Shown here piece after piece: positions 35,078-43,636 of a stretch of DNA of 64,000 nt. The DNA comes from Azophilus sp965199705. Its GTDB lineage: Bacteria > Pseudomonadota > Gammaproteobacteria > Pseudomonadales > Azotimanducaceae. How positions within the stretch are numbered: position 1 is the stretch's first letter; every line of letters begins with the position of its first letter. The position numbers and the translations under genes are program-made. The notes under the pieces are model-generated. The model had not been told where the DNA came from, searched no databases, and saw only the letters and a list, made by a program, of their open reading frames with translations. The stretch spans positions 1,612,001 through 1,676,000 of the forward strand of contig OZ241359.1 of assembly GCA_965199705.1 (NCBI GenBank). The letters are read 5' to 3'.

Positions 35078-36904
35078 CTAGAAGGGCGAGACCTGCTCCG
35101 GCGGCCAGGCCTCGCAGCCGAGAGCGGCGTATTCGTCCGGATCGAAGGTGTCGTCTCGCCAGGTGTAGAAGAACAGCCGCACATAGGTAGTGCACTTTTC
35201 TTCTGCGCTGGCAAAGTTCGCATCCGCCACCAGTTCCCGGCGCACATCCGCCAAGTTCAGTTTCTTGTCGTCCATGCGAATACCGCCGTCTGCCTCGGTG
35301 TCGAGCAGGATCGAGGTCATTCCCTCCTTGCCCCAGGGCAACCATTCGGGTTCGGCGCCAGAGCGCCCCCGCCCGGGCTTGCCTGTATAGGCGAATTCGG
35401 CCCAGTAGGACATCATGCTGCGCGATAACTGCGCTTGCGCTGCATCGTCCGGATACGCCAGGTCAGCGCTGAAGGCATAGTCGAAATCACCGAACACGAA
35501 GGGAATTTCCAGGGCATGGGCGGCGCCCAGGGCAACGCTGAGGTCCAGGCCGATTGATCCGGGTTCCTCATCCCAATCCCAGCGATACACATAGACGTCC
35601 GGGTTGCCTGACGCCGTGAAGGCATCTGCCAGTTCGTCCGCCCGCCGCGCCTTGTAGGCCAGGCCGCCATAGTAAACCTGACGCCGGTAGGTGGCTTCGT
35701 CCTGGAAGGCGTAGGGGATACCGAACAGGGTCTTCACGTAGCGCGGGTCGCGCACCATGAACAGTGCCGGCTCATCCCGATTGGTGCCAAGCAACACCGG
35801 CACGGGGCTGTAGCCGGCGGCATCGGCGAAGACGTCCAGTGGCGCTCGATCTGGCAGCACGTGCCCGTCACGGAAATTGGTGGGCACATAGACCATGCCG
35901 AAGGCGCCGTCGCCGAGCGCCTCGAACAGCTTCTCGGGACGCTTGCCGTACAGATAGCGACGCATTTCGGCCGGTTGCATGCTGTCCTGAACGGCGCGTG
36001 CTGCGGCTGGCCCGGCTGCCCGGCCATCGGCGATCAGCAGCGTGTTGGTCACCTCGCGGGCGCTGACTGGAAGCCCGCCTGCATCTGCGTAGTTGCGCGC
36101 ACTGGACATGGGCACGCCGTCATAGCCGCCGCTCTGCACAATCGCCCGGTGGAAAAGACCGCTGGCCAGGGGCGATGCGAGCATCGCCAGGGTGTTGTGG
36201 CCGCCCGCAGATTCTCCGAACACCGTGACATTGGCGGGGTCGCCACCGAACGGTCCAATATTGTCGCGCACCCATTCGAGTGCGCGGACGATGTCCAGCG
36301 TACCAAAATTGCCGGAATCGTTGACAGGGTCTCTGGACGTCAGGGCCGGATGCGCAAACCATCCGAGCAGCCCCAGGCGATAATTGATCGACACCACCAC
36401 GACGTCTTCGGAAACTGCCAGATTGGCGCCGCGGACATTGCCGCCATGCCCGATGCTGTTGCCACCGCCGTGAATCCAGACCATGACGGGTAGATCCCGG
36501 GCGTTGGGTGGTGACCAGACGTTGAGATACAGGCAGTCTTCGGAACCGACCACAGCCCGGTCGGCTTCTGGATTCAGGTTGTCCGATTCGGTCAGAACCG
36601 AGGCGTATTGCGGGCAGCAGGGGCCGAAAGCGAGCGCCTGGATCCGCTCCGCCCGCGGGCTGGGCGGCGTCGGCGCGCGCCAGCGCAGGTCGCCCTCGGG
36701 CGCCGCTGCGAAAGGGATGCCCAACCAGGCTCGGGCGCCGTTCCGGGCGATGAATCCAACCACTTCCCCGGCTTCGGTCAGGCGCAATGTGGCGTCTGCC
36801 GGCTCCGGTGGTGGTGTTGGCGCATCCCGGGTTCCCACGTACAGGATGCCTGCAAGCAGCACCAGTACGGACAGGCCGATGGCGATCCGGGCGGTTCTGC
36901 GCAT
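35078..36904 (-). CDS. Type B carboxylesterase, membrane-anchored or secreted
   Basis: A 608-residue alpha/beta hydrolase of the carboxylesterase/acetylcholinesterase family. Residues 1-24 form a single hydrophobic helix after RR, so a signal or anchor is likely. Motifs: AWLGIPFAAAP, SEDCLYLNVWSP, the oxyanion-hole HGGGNSIG and the nucleophile Ser in VFGESAGGHN. The ester substrate is not evident. The start has GGAGAACAACAG in front. The gene stops 15 bases before ileS starts on the same strand, so the two may be co-transcribed. Confidence 0.9.
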   Translation of the reverse strand: MRRTARIAIGLSVLVLLAGILYVGTRDAPTPPPEPADATLRLTEAGEVVGFIARNGARAWLGIPFAAAPEGDLRWRAPTPPSPRAERIQALAFGPCCPQYASVLTESDNLNPEADRAVVGSEDCLYLNVWSPPNARDLPVMVWIHGGGNSIGHGGNVRGANLAVSEDVVVVSINYRLGLLGWFAHPALTSRDPVNDSGNFGTLDIVRALEWVRDNIGPFGGDPANVTVFGESAGGHNTLAMLASPLASGLFHRAIVQSGGYDGVPMSSARNYADAGGLPVSAREVTNTLLIADGRAAGPAAARAVQDSMQPAEMRRYLYGKRPEKLFEALGDGAFGMVYVPTNFRDGHVLPDRAPLDVFADAAGYSPVPVLLGTNRDEPALFMVRDPRYVKTLFGIPYAFQDEATYRRQVYYGGLAYKARRADELADAFTASGNPDVYVYRWDWDEEPGSIGLDLSVALGAAHALEIPFVFGDFDYAFSADLAYPDDAAQAQLSRSMMSYWAEFAYTGKPGRGRSGAEPEWLPWGKEGMTSILLDTEADGGIRMDDKKLNLADVRRELVADANFASAEEKCTTYVRLFFYTWRDDTFDPDEYAALGCEAWPPEQVSPF

Positions 36905-37016
36905 CTGTTGTTCTCCTTGTTACGCTACGTGGCGCTTCGAGGCGGGATCTTCATCATGGTACACCGGCGCAGGTACAATCTCGCCCCTTTGATCGAAACC
37001 GCCGAGGAATTCCGTC

Positions 37017-38198
37017 ATGCATGAAGTGGTGATTGTCGATGCAGTGCGCTCCGCCGTGGGACGACGGGATGGCGCGCTTGGCCGGGTGCATCCCGCAGAT
37101 ACCCTGGGGCCGGTCATGATGGCGCTGCTGGACCGCGTTGGCGTCTCGGCAGCGCAGGTGGATCAGGTGGTAGGCGGCTGCATCAACAAGCTGGGCGCTC
37201 AGGGGATGAACATCATCCGCACTGCCTGGCTGTCGCACGGGGGCGCGGAAACTACCCCTTGCATCACCGTCGATGCCCAATGCGGCTCTTCGCAGGAAGC
37301 GGCCATGCTCGGCCACAGTCTGATTCGTTCCGGCATGGCGGACATGGTCGTCGCCTGCGGCGTGGAAAACATGACCCGGCTACGCATCGGCGCTGATGCC
37401 TTCGGTCTGCCGGATGGCTACGGCAAACCCGTGTCAAGCACCTACTTCGAGCACCGTGAATTCACCAGCCAGTTCGAAGGCGCGGAACGCATGGCCGAGA
37501 AATATCAGGTGACGCGCGCTGATGCGGATCAATTCGGCCTTGATTCGCAGCTACGGGCGGCGCGTGCCTGGCGTGAAGGGCGTTTCAACAGCCAGGTCAT
37601 ACCGCTGGACGTGCCCGCATTCGATGAGGCCGGCAAGAAAACGGGCGAATCCTGGCGCTTCGAGCGTGACGAGATTCTTCGGGACACCAGCCTGGAGGCC
37701 TTGGCCGGTTTGAAACCCGTGGCGCGCGCCGACGGTATTCACACAGCCGGCACTTCTTCGCAGATCGCCGATGGCGCTGCTGCCGTGTTGCTGATGCGGG
37801 CCGAGACTGCGCAGCAAATGGGCCTTGCTCCGTTGGCCCGGGTGGTGGAAACGGCGCTGGTTGGATGCGATCCGGTGCTGATGCTGGAAGGGCCGATTCC
37901 CGCCACCCGCAAGTTGCTGGCCGCAACCGGCCTCGAACCCTCGGACATAGACGTCTTTGAAGTCAACGAGGCCTTTGCCTCAGTGGTGCTTTCCTGGGCG
38001 AAGACGGTGGGCGCGGACCTGGCGCGGGTGAACCCGAATGGCGGAGCCATCGCGCTCGGCCATCCGCTCGGGGCCACCGGCTGCTTTCTGCTGACCAAGG
38101 CGACGCACGAATTGCAGCGCAGCGGCGGCAACTACGGCCTGATCAGCATGTGCTGTGGCGGCGGCCTGGGCACCGGCACGCTGATTCAGCGCGTCTGA
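37017..38198 (+). CDS. Thiolase family acetyl-CoA acyltransferase
   Basis: A 393-residue thiolase. The reactive Cys is C89 in VDAQCGSSQEA; the other catalytic blocks are EVNEAFA, GGAIALGHPLGATG and CCGGGLGTGTLI. It could act in fatty-acid or sterol-like beta-oxidation or in acetoacetyl-CoA formation; sequence alone does not decide. It lies divergent from the carboxylesterase and convergent with an unrecognised gene. No hydratase or dehydrogenase partner overlaps it. Confidence 0.93.
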   Translation: MHEVVIVDAVRSAVGRRDGALGRVHPADTLGPVMMALLDRVGVSAAQVDQVVGGCINKLGAQGMNIIRTAWLSHGGAETTPCITVDAQCGSSQEAAMLGHSLIRSGMADMVVACGVENMTRLRIGADAFGLPDGYGKPVSSTYFEHREFTSQFEGAERMAEKYQVTRADADQFGLDSQLRAARAWREGRFNSQVIPLDVPAFDEAGKKTGESWRFERDEILRDTSLEALAGLKPVARADGIHTAGTSSQIADGAAAVLLMRAETAQQMGLAPLARVVETALVGCDPVLMLEGPIPATRKLLAATGLEPSDIDVFEVNEAFASVVLSWAKTVGADLARVNPNGGAIALGHPLGATGCFLLTKATHELQRSGGNYGLISMCCGGGLGTGTLIQRV

Positions 38199-38209
38199 CA
38201 CGAAGCGTC

Positions 38210-39334
38210 TCAATCGGCGCCGTCGAGCAGCTGCGTGAAGCCGGCTGGCGCGTAGGGCCCGATCACCAGCTGTTCGAGTGCGCCGATACCGATTTGCTCG
38301 CCGTCTTCAACTCGGACAACCTGCTGCACATGCACGTTTTCCGCCGACAACAAATCGAGTTCGCGCGGGTCGAATCGCTCATGTCCGATGGCCAGTTCAT
38401 CTTGCCAGGCGCCCTGTCGCCACTTCGGGTGGCCATAACCAAGCCCCTTCATGTGAAAGCGTAGTATTGGCGAGAGCGTCATGGTGCGGGTATGGCCGTC
38501 CAGATCGACCAGATCAATCTCTGCCTCGCGGGCCAGACGCGAGCCAGGGTGATAGCGCACCTGGTGTCGTGTGCTGGCCATGCGGTTTACCTCCGCCTCC
38601 GGCTCGGGCGGCAGTTCCCCGGGGTTTGCATACCAGGGGGCGGTGAGCGCCTCGCGAAACAGGGCCTCGCCGCGGATGCCATCGAAGAAGATGGCGTGGC
38701 TGACATGATCTGACCAGATGACTGGCGCCCAGAGAAAGAAGTAATTGCCGAATGGTTGCGGCGCCCCGTGAGTCAGGGCGTCGCCCACGCCGCGCTGGCC
38801 CCAGGAGCGGTCCTTGGTCGCTCGGCAGAGTTCGGGGCGAATGTCGAGGTCGCCATCCGGCGTTGCAATCGTGCCGCGCCAGCAGCCGAACTGGGTGAAG
38901 CGCGTGGCGTCCATGATTCGGCGGACGCCTTGCCAGAGGGTCTGGCGACCTTCCTGAATGGCAGAAGTGTGCGCCTCGAATGACAGGTCGCAAGCGAGTC
39001 CGCTCGGGTTGTCATCCAGGATCAATCGGGCGCGGCGCATCGGTTCCAGAACCTCCAGGCGCAGGGGGCCTGCCTGCATTTCCGTGCGTTCCGCCGGCGC
39101 CCGGCGCGAGGCAAGGAAACAGTGTTGCAGCCCGTTTGGCCGCACCAGGCTGAAGGCGCAATCCAGTATCTCCCGGTTCGGATAGATCGACATACCCATG
39201 CTGAAGTAATAGCTGCCGTCCGTGGCGTAGCCGTTGTACCAGGTGCGGTCATAGACGTTGCGATCACTGGTGATGGGATGCGCCAGCGGCTCCGGTGTCT
39301 GGTGGATCGGGTAGTCATCCAGCCGATTCAGCAT
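38210..39334 (-). CDS. Protein of unrecognised function, 374 residues
   Basis: Start at ATG 39334 (MLNRLDDYPIHQTPEP), because the longer open frame upstream reads as Arg/Cys-rich non-coding sequence. The protein has no signal peptide or membrane helix. It is rich in Trp/Tyr and beta-strand-like blocks such as DRTWYNGYATDGSYYF, GCWRGTIATPD and HAIFFDG. The general look, a two-part beta structure, recalls AttH/hydroxyneurosporene-synthase-like (lipocalin-type) proteins found with lipid and isoprenoid catabolism genes, but I do not assign a function. It ends 12 bases from the convergent thiolase. Confidence 0.65.
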   Translation of the reverse strand: MLNRLDDYPIHQTPEPLAHPITSDRNVYDRTWYNGYATDGSYYFSMGMSIYPNREILDCAFSLVRPNGLQHCFLASRRAPAERTEMQAGPLRLEVLEPMRRARLILDDNPSGLACDLSFEAHTSAIQEGRQTLWQGVRRIMDATRFTQFGCWRGTIATPDGDLDIRPELCRATKDRSWGQRGVGDALTHGAPQPFGNYFFLWAPVIWSDHVSHAIFFDGIRGEALFREALTAPWYANPGELPPEPEAEVNRMASTRHQVRYHPGSRLAREAEIDLVDLDGHTRTMTLSPILRFHMKGLGYGHPKWRQGAWQDELAIGHERFDPRELDLLSAENVHVQQVVRVEDGEQIGIGALEQLVIGPYAPAGFTQLLDGAD

Positions 39335-39507
39335 GGCAAGCGAGCGTCCGGGGCAGGTTCTGCGACGGGCTGAGTGTTCCTGAAGCGGAACCGTCCTGCA
39401 ACCTAAGGTGCGCCATCGACAGCAACCGCTTCGACGACTACTGGAAACGGCGGGCAACAACATCCTGAAGCCTCATGCCACAAATCTGACGTACACCCTT
39501 CGCCAGG

Positions 39508-40473
39508 CTACTCCAACGAACCGGTCTTGGATTTCAATAAACCAAGGGAGTCCATGACGGCCTCAGAATCATTGCCCAGAGTGGTGGCTATTTCGTTAAC
39601 AACGATGTGCATCTCACCAACGCCCGGATTTATGCTGTCATTGAAGTCGGACAGTTCCTGTTGCTTGCTGGCTATGTTTTCGGCTGAATAATCAGACTCG
39701 TCAAGATGAATACCGCTACTCATCTCTAGTCGAATTTGATGGACAAAACCACCACCAACCTCATAGGCCTGGCCGTTGATGGAACACGACTCGTGTCCCA
39801 GCCAGGCGGCAAACTCGGAAACGAAGTTGGGTTTTGCTGCGTCGAGCCAGGATTGAGGAAAGTATTCCTTGCTCATTTCACTGGCTGAGACCGGAGCAAG
39901 AGTATTTGCGTGGATGTTGTACCCTTCGTTCTCCAGTGTGATGCATTGCATCAGGCCAAATGTGGCGATTTTGGCGGCAGAATAGTGGCTTGAATTGAGC
40001 GCGCCAAAGAAGCCCACGGGCGAGGCAGTGCTGATTATTCGACCATAGTTGTTTGTACGCATGTTCCTGAGCGCCGCCCTGGAACAGCGAAAGGTGCCGT
40101 CGAGGTGGACATCCATCAGTCGTTGCCAATCCTGGTCGCCCATATCTTGCACGGCAAAGCCCGCGCCATTTTCACCGCCGACACCGACACCGGCATTGTT
40201 CACCAGCACATCAATTTTTCCATAGGTGTTTACGGCTAGCTCGACAATCGCATCCGCACCATCAACCACAGAGTCATAGCTGGCTACTGCAGTACCGCCC
40301 GCTGCATGAATTTCTGCTACCACACTGTCGGCTGCCTCCCGGTTAATGTCATTGACAACGACTGATCCACCACGCCGCGTAAAAGTAAGGGCATGCGCCT
40401 TGCCAATACCGTTACCGGCACCTGTGACCACAATAACGCGATTGTCATAAACCAATCTGCCGTTGTTTAACAT
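39508..40473 (-). CDS. Short-chain dehydrogenase/reductase, MFE-2-like
   Basis: A 321-residue SDR. The cofactor site is TGAGNGIGKAHA (from residue 17), then NNAGVG, STASPVG and the catalytic YSAAK. Asp in VVNDINRE suggests NAD rather than NADP. The pattern and C-terminal extension resemble the dehydrogenase part of peroxisomal multifunctional enzyme 2, which acts on 3-hydroxyacyl-CoA. The start has a strong AGGAGG. The gene is visibly more AT-rich than its neighbours and borders an intron-like RNA, so it may have been acquired separately. Confidence 0.85.
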   Translation of the reverse strand: MLNNGRLVYDNRVIVVTGAGNGIGKAHALTFTRRGGSVVVNDINREAADSVVAEIHAAGGTAVASYDSVVDGADAIVELAVNTYGKIDVLVNNAGVGVGGENGAGFAVQDMGDQDWQRLMDVHLDGTFRCSRAALRNMRTNNYGRIISTASPVGFFGALNSSHYSAAKIATFGLMQCITLENEGYNIHANTLAPVSASEMSKEYFPQSWLDAAKPNFVSEFAAWLGHESCSINGQAYEVGGGFVHQIRLEMSSGIHLDESDYSAENIASKQQELSDFNDSINPGVGEMHIVVNEIATTLGNDSEAVMDSLGLLKSKTGSLE

Positions 40474-40609
40474 CGACTACCTCCTGTAATTGAATGTTGG
40501 TATTTAATTCAGGCCATCAAGAAACAGAAAGGTGATTATCGTGAATTGCGATATTTTTACTGAAAATTGCGACAACTTTATTCGCCGCACGATTAGCCCG
40601 AAAATCTCA

Positions 40610-41050
40610 GTGCGCCGTGCAAAGGTGCACAACCTCAGTGGGTGCGAACCCCACCCGGCAAGAGTCGTTCCAGCCGGTAGCAATCGGAACGGCTGTGGAG
40701 GTAACGAAGCAGTCGAAGCTTCTGATGTAAAAGGGTCCGCAAGGGCGCTCAGCGAGCGCACAGGCCGTAACGAGCAGTGAACGCTGAGCAGGCCTCGAAA
40801 AGGGCAATGCGGAAGCCGCCCCGCCTGTGATTCGGGGAAGGCCCCGTCGTTGGGGAAGGAGAACGATGTATGTACCCAACGATTCCGCCGGGGTAGTGGC
40901 GAGCGGTGCTGAACTTGTACAGGTCTTGCACTCGGGCGCCGGCTTCGATGTATCATGCTGTCGAGTGTTGAGGGAGGGACCCTGCGCCTGGGCTGCAAGC
41001 AAAAGTGAAGTCCGCACAGGCAGCGGCGAACCCGCAGTCCATGGAGAGAA
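40610..41050 (+). ncRNA. Group II intron-like 5' segment, without intron-encoded protein
   Basis: The 640 bases between the SDR and the receptor gene hold no convincing protein gene. From 40610 the sequence opens with GTGCG, the group II intron 5' consensus, and then shows many short paired stretches (GTGGG with CCCAC near 40640; CAGGCC with GGCCTC-type pairs; CCCCGTCGTTGGGG). The layout recalls the domain I-IV part that precedes the reverse transcriptase ORF in bacterial group II introns. No reverse transcriptase or domain V (GAGCCGT...ACGGTTC type) is seen. The class and the 3' limit are uncertain. Confidence 0.45.
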
Positions 41051-41113
41051 CACGCGGTCCATGGATAGAACAAGAACAAAGAACAGAGAACAGAGAACGA
41101 AAGGAGAGAACAG

Positions 41114-43543
41114 ATGAAGCCAACTGTCTGGTTGTGGGCCTTGCTGCTGGTCGTCGGAAGCGCTTACGCGGCGGAGCGCGATGATTCGGGCGTCATTGAA
41201 GAAATCCTCGTCGTCACCAAGCGCGGCGACGCGCAGAACGTGCAGGGCATGGCGGAAGCGGTCACTGCCTTCTCAGGCCCAAGCCTGGAGCGCGAGTTCG
41301 CCGTTACCCTGGAGGATTTCAACCACGCCATCCCGAATGTACAGCTTGAACACGTGGGCCTGTTCCAGGCCGCTGCGTCATTCAGCATGCGCGGCATCGG
41401 CACTGCCGGTATCGAGAGCTTCGCCGATCCGGTGGTGGCGGTATTCGTTGACGACGCCTACTACTCGCGCAATGCCGTGGCGCTGCTTGACCTGTTCGAC
41501 ATCGAATCGATAACCGCCTATCGCGGCCCGCAGGGCACCTTGCATGGACGCAACGCCTTCGCGGGCGCAATCGCTGTCCGCACCAAGCGCCCCAAGCTCG
41601 GGGGGGGGGCGTTCGAAGCGCACATGGACGTGGGCAATGCCGGGCGACGCAACCTCGGCGCCGTTGCTAATCTGCCCCTGGGCGAGCGAGCAGCCTTCAG
41701 AATCGCTGCCCACTATCACGAGTTGGCGGGCTTCTTCAAAAACGACGGGCTGTTCGTCGAAAGCTACAATCCGGCGACGGCAACCCTGGTCACGACGACC
41801 GACGAGGACAAGCGCGGCGACCGGGAGAATGGCGAACGCTCGCTGTTGATCCGGCCAAGCCTCCGCTTTGAACCCAACGACGCCTGGCGTATCGACCTGA
41901 TCGGCGAGTACTGGGAAGACAAGGGCGACGGCACCGCCAACTGGACTCAATGCTATCAACCGGGCAGCTTGCCGCCGCCGTTGGGCAACGGCCCGAGCGG
42001 CGCGCCAAGCGTGCACAGCATCTTCGGCTTTCCCTGCAAGGACCCTTTTGGTGACTCGCGCTTCAATATCGACGGCGACGGCAGCGACCCCTTCGAGGTG
42101 GGCTCCAACCTGCAACCCAATCAGACCTTGCAGGACATCTGGGGCATTACCCTGGACAGCCAGTACGAAACCGACCTCGGCACCTTCACCCTTATCTTCA
42201 ACCATCGAGATGTCGAGGAAGACATCACCACCGACACGGATGGCTACAACTGGGACGTCTTCGCCAGCACCCGGCTCCAGGAATTTGCAGCCACCCAGGC
42301 AGAGGCGCGCTTTGCAACCACCTTCAACGACACGGTTGACCTGCTCGCCGGCGCCTTCTATCTGCAGGACAGCTACCAGGTGCAGCAATATCTGTGGATA
42401 TTCCTCGACAGTGGGCTGTTTGGCGGTGGCGGATACGGGCGGGACAATCCGGCGGTCAGTTACGGTACAAACGAACAGGAACGCTACACCGTCGCTGGCT
42501 ACGCCCAATTCGACTGGCGCCTCACGGATCGCTGGACACTGAACGCTGGGGGGCGGCTCACCTACGAGAAGAAGCATGACGTGCTCGGCATGGCGATCAA
42601 CGACAGCGCCTGCCCGCCAGGCCAGACCCCGCAAACCGCGCCATGCAACGGCGTGCCCTTCGCCGGCAGCGACCCGGGTGACCCCACGGACTTCGATCCG
42701 TCAGTGCGATTCGGACCGGTCAGCGAAAGCTGGACCACCTTCTCGCCGCGTCTTGGCGTTGAATATCAGGCCAGCGACGCCGTCATGCTGTTCGGCTTCT
42801 GGCAGCGGGCCTTCAAGTCGGGCGGATTCGTGAACAACGCGGGCACCTTGCCGGTGTTTTCCTCACCGTATGACGACGAGCAGGTGGACAACTTCGAGGC
42901 GGGTATGCGCAGCGACCTGCTCGACGACCGTCTGCGCCTCAATGCGAATCTCTTCTACGCCGAGTACAAGAATCTGCAGCGTGGCGTGATTCGCGCTGCG
43001 CCAACCTCCACCGGCCAGGAGACCTTCACGGACAATGCGGCAGGCGCCGAATCCTTTGGCGCCGAGGCCTCGTTCAGCCTCGTGCCCGCGCCAGGATTCA
43101 ACATCAACGGCAACATCGGTTACCTGGACATCAAGTACAAGGGCTTCATCGCCGACATCACTGGCGACGGCGTGGAAACCGACAACAGCCACCTCGACCT
43201 GGTTCGCGCACCGAAGTGGGATCTCAGCCTGGGAGCGTCCTACGAATTCGATCTGGCTGACCTTGGCGCCCTCACCCTGGGCGCGCGCTTCAGCTATACC
43301 GACGAAATGGCGCTGACCACTCCCAACGATGTGGGTTTCTTCCGTGACGAACTGACCACCCTGGACGCCCAGGCAGTTTGGGAATCCGCCGACGGACGCT
43401 ACCGCCTGGCCCTCTGGGGCAAGAATCTCTCCAACAACATCGAGCGGCTCGGCGGCACCCCGGTGGCGACCCTCTTCGCCTTCGCTGCGCCGACGCAGCC
43501 GCGCCAATACGGGGCAACGCTGGTCGTGACGATGGGGGATTAG
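41114..43543 (+). CDS. TonB-dependent receptor
   Basis: A complete 809-residue outer-membrane receptor. Residues 1-20 are a signal peptide (VVGSAYAAE). A TonB-box-like VIEEILVVTKR is next, then the plug (SFSMRGIGTAG, ITAYRGPQGTLHGRNAFAGAI) and a 22-strand-type barrel with repeated aromatic strands. The last residues, ATLVVTMGD, lack the usual terminal Phe or Trp. The plug type recalls the large receptor family of sphingomonads and marine gammaproteobacteria that take up varied organic ligands. A 10-G run lies at codons ~163-166. The ribosome site is AAAGGAGA. Its leader contains the intron-like RNA. Confidence 0.92.
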   Translation: MKPTVWLWALLLVVGSAYAAERDDSGVIEEILVVTKRGDAQNVQGMAEAVTAFSGPSLEREFAVTLEDFNHAIPNVQLEHVGLFQAAASFSMRGIGTAGIESFADPVVAVFVDDAYYSRNAVALLDLFDIESITAYRGPQGTLHGRNAFAGAIAVRTKRPKLGGGAFEAHMDVGNAGRRNLGAVANLPLGERAAFRIAAHYHELAGFFKNDGLFVESYNPATATLVTTTDEDKRGDRENGERSLLIRPSLRFEPNDAWRIDLIGEYWEDKGDGTANWTQCYQPGSLPPPLGNGPSGAPSVHSIFGFPCKDPFGDSRFNIDGDGSDPFEVGSNLQPNQTLQDIWGITLDSQYETDLGTFTLIFNHRDVEEDITTDTDGYNWDVFASTRLQEFAATQAEARFATTFNDTVDLLAGAFYLQDSYQVQQYLWIFLDSGLFGGGGYGRDNPAVSYGTNEQERYTVAGYAQFDWRLTDRWTLNAGGRLTYEKKHDVLGMAINDSACPPGQTPQTAPCNGVPFAGSDPGDPTDFDPSVRFGPVSESWTTFSPRLGVEYQASDAVMLFGFWQRAFKSGGFVNNAGTLPVFSSPYDDEQVDNFEAGMRSDLLDDRLRLNANLFYAEYKNLQRGVIRAAPTSTGQETFTDNAAGAESFGAEASFSLVPAPGFNINGNIGYLDIKYKGFIADITGDGVETDNSHLDLVRAPKWDLSLGASYEFDLADLGALTLGARFSYTDEMALTTPNDVGFFRDELTTLDAQAVWESADGRYRLALWGKNLSNNIERLGGTPVATLFAFAAPTQPRQYGATLVVTMGD
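41600..41609 (+). repeat. Poly-G tract, 10 G
   Basis: Ten consecutive G inside the receptor gene encode three Gly and begin an Ala codon. The frame is open as given. A one-base change would truncate the receptor within the plug-barrel junction. Confidence 0.85.
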
Positions 43544-43636
43544 GGATTTCTGCGGTTTCCCGTTGCCGATACTCCTGGATACCCCATACGAGCACGGTGG
43601 GGCCATGTGCATATTCCGCTCCGCCCGACGCGCGTC

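Noticed and set aside
40630..40860. Cobalamin riboswitch upstream of the TonB-dependent receptor
   Set aside because: GGTGCGAAC and CCGCCTGTGAT look similar to riboswitch blocks but are about 180 bases apart instead of roughly 15-20, and the GCCA(C)TG context is missing.
40504..41117. Open frames on both strands in the SDR-receptor gap
   Set aside because: They run across a strongly paired RNA-like region, have no domains and a composition of Arg, Cys and Pro typical of non-coding reading.
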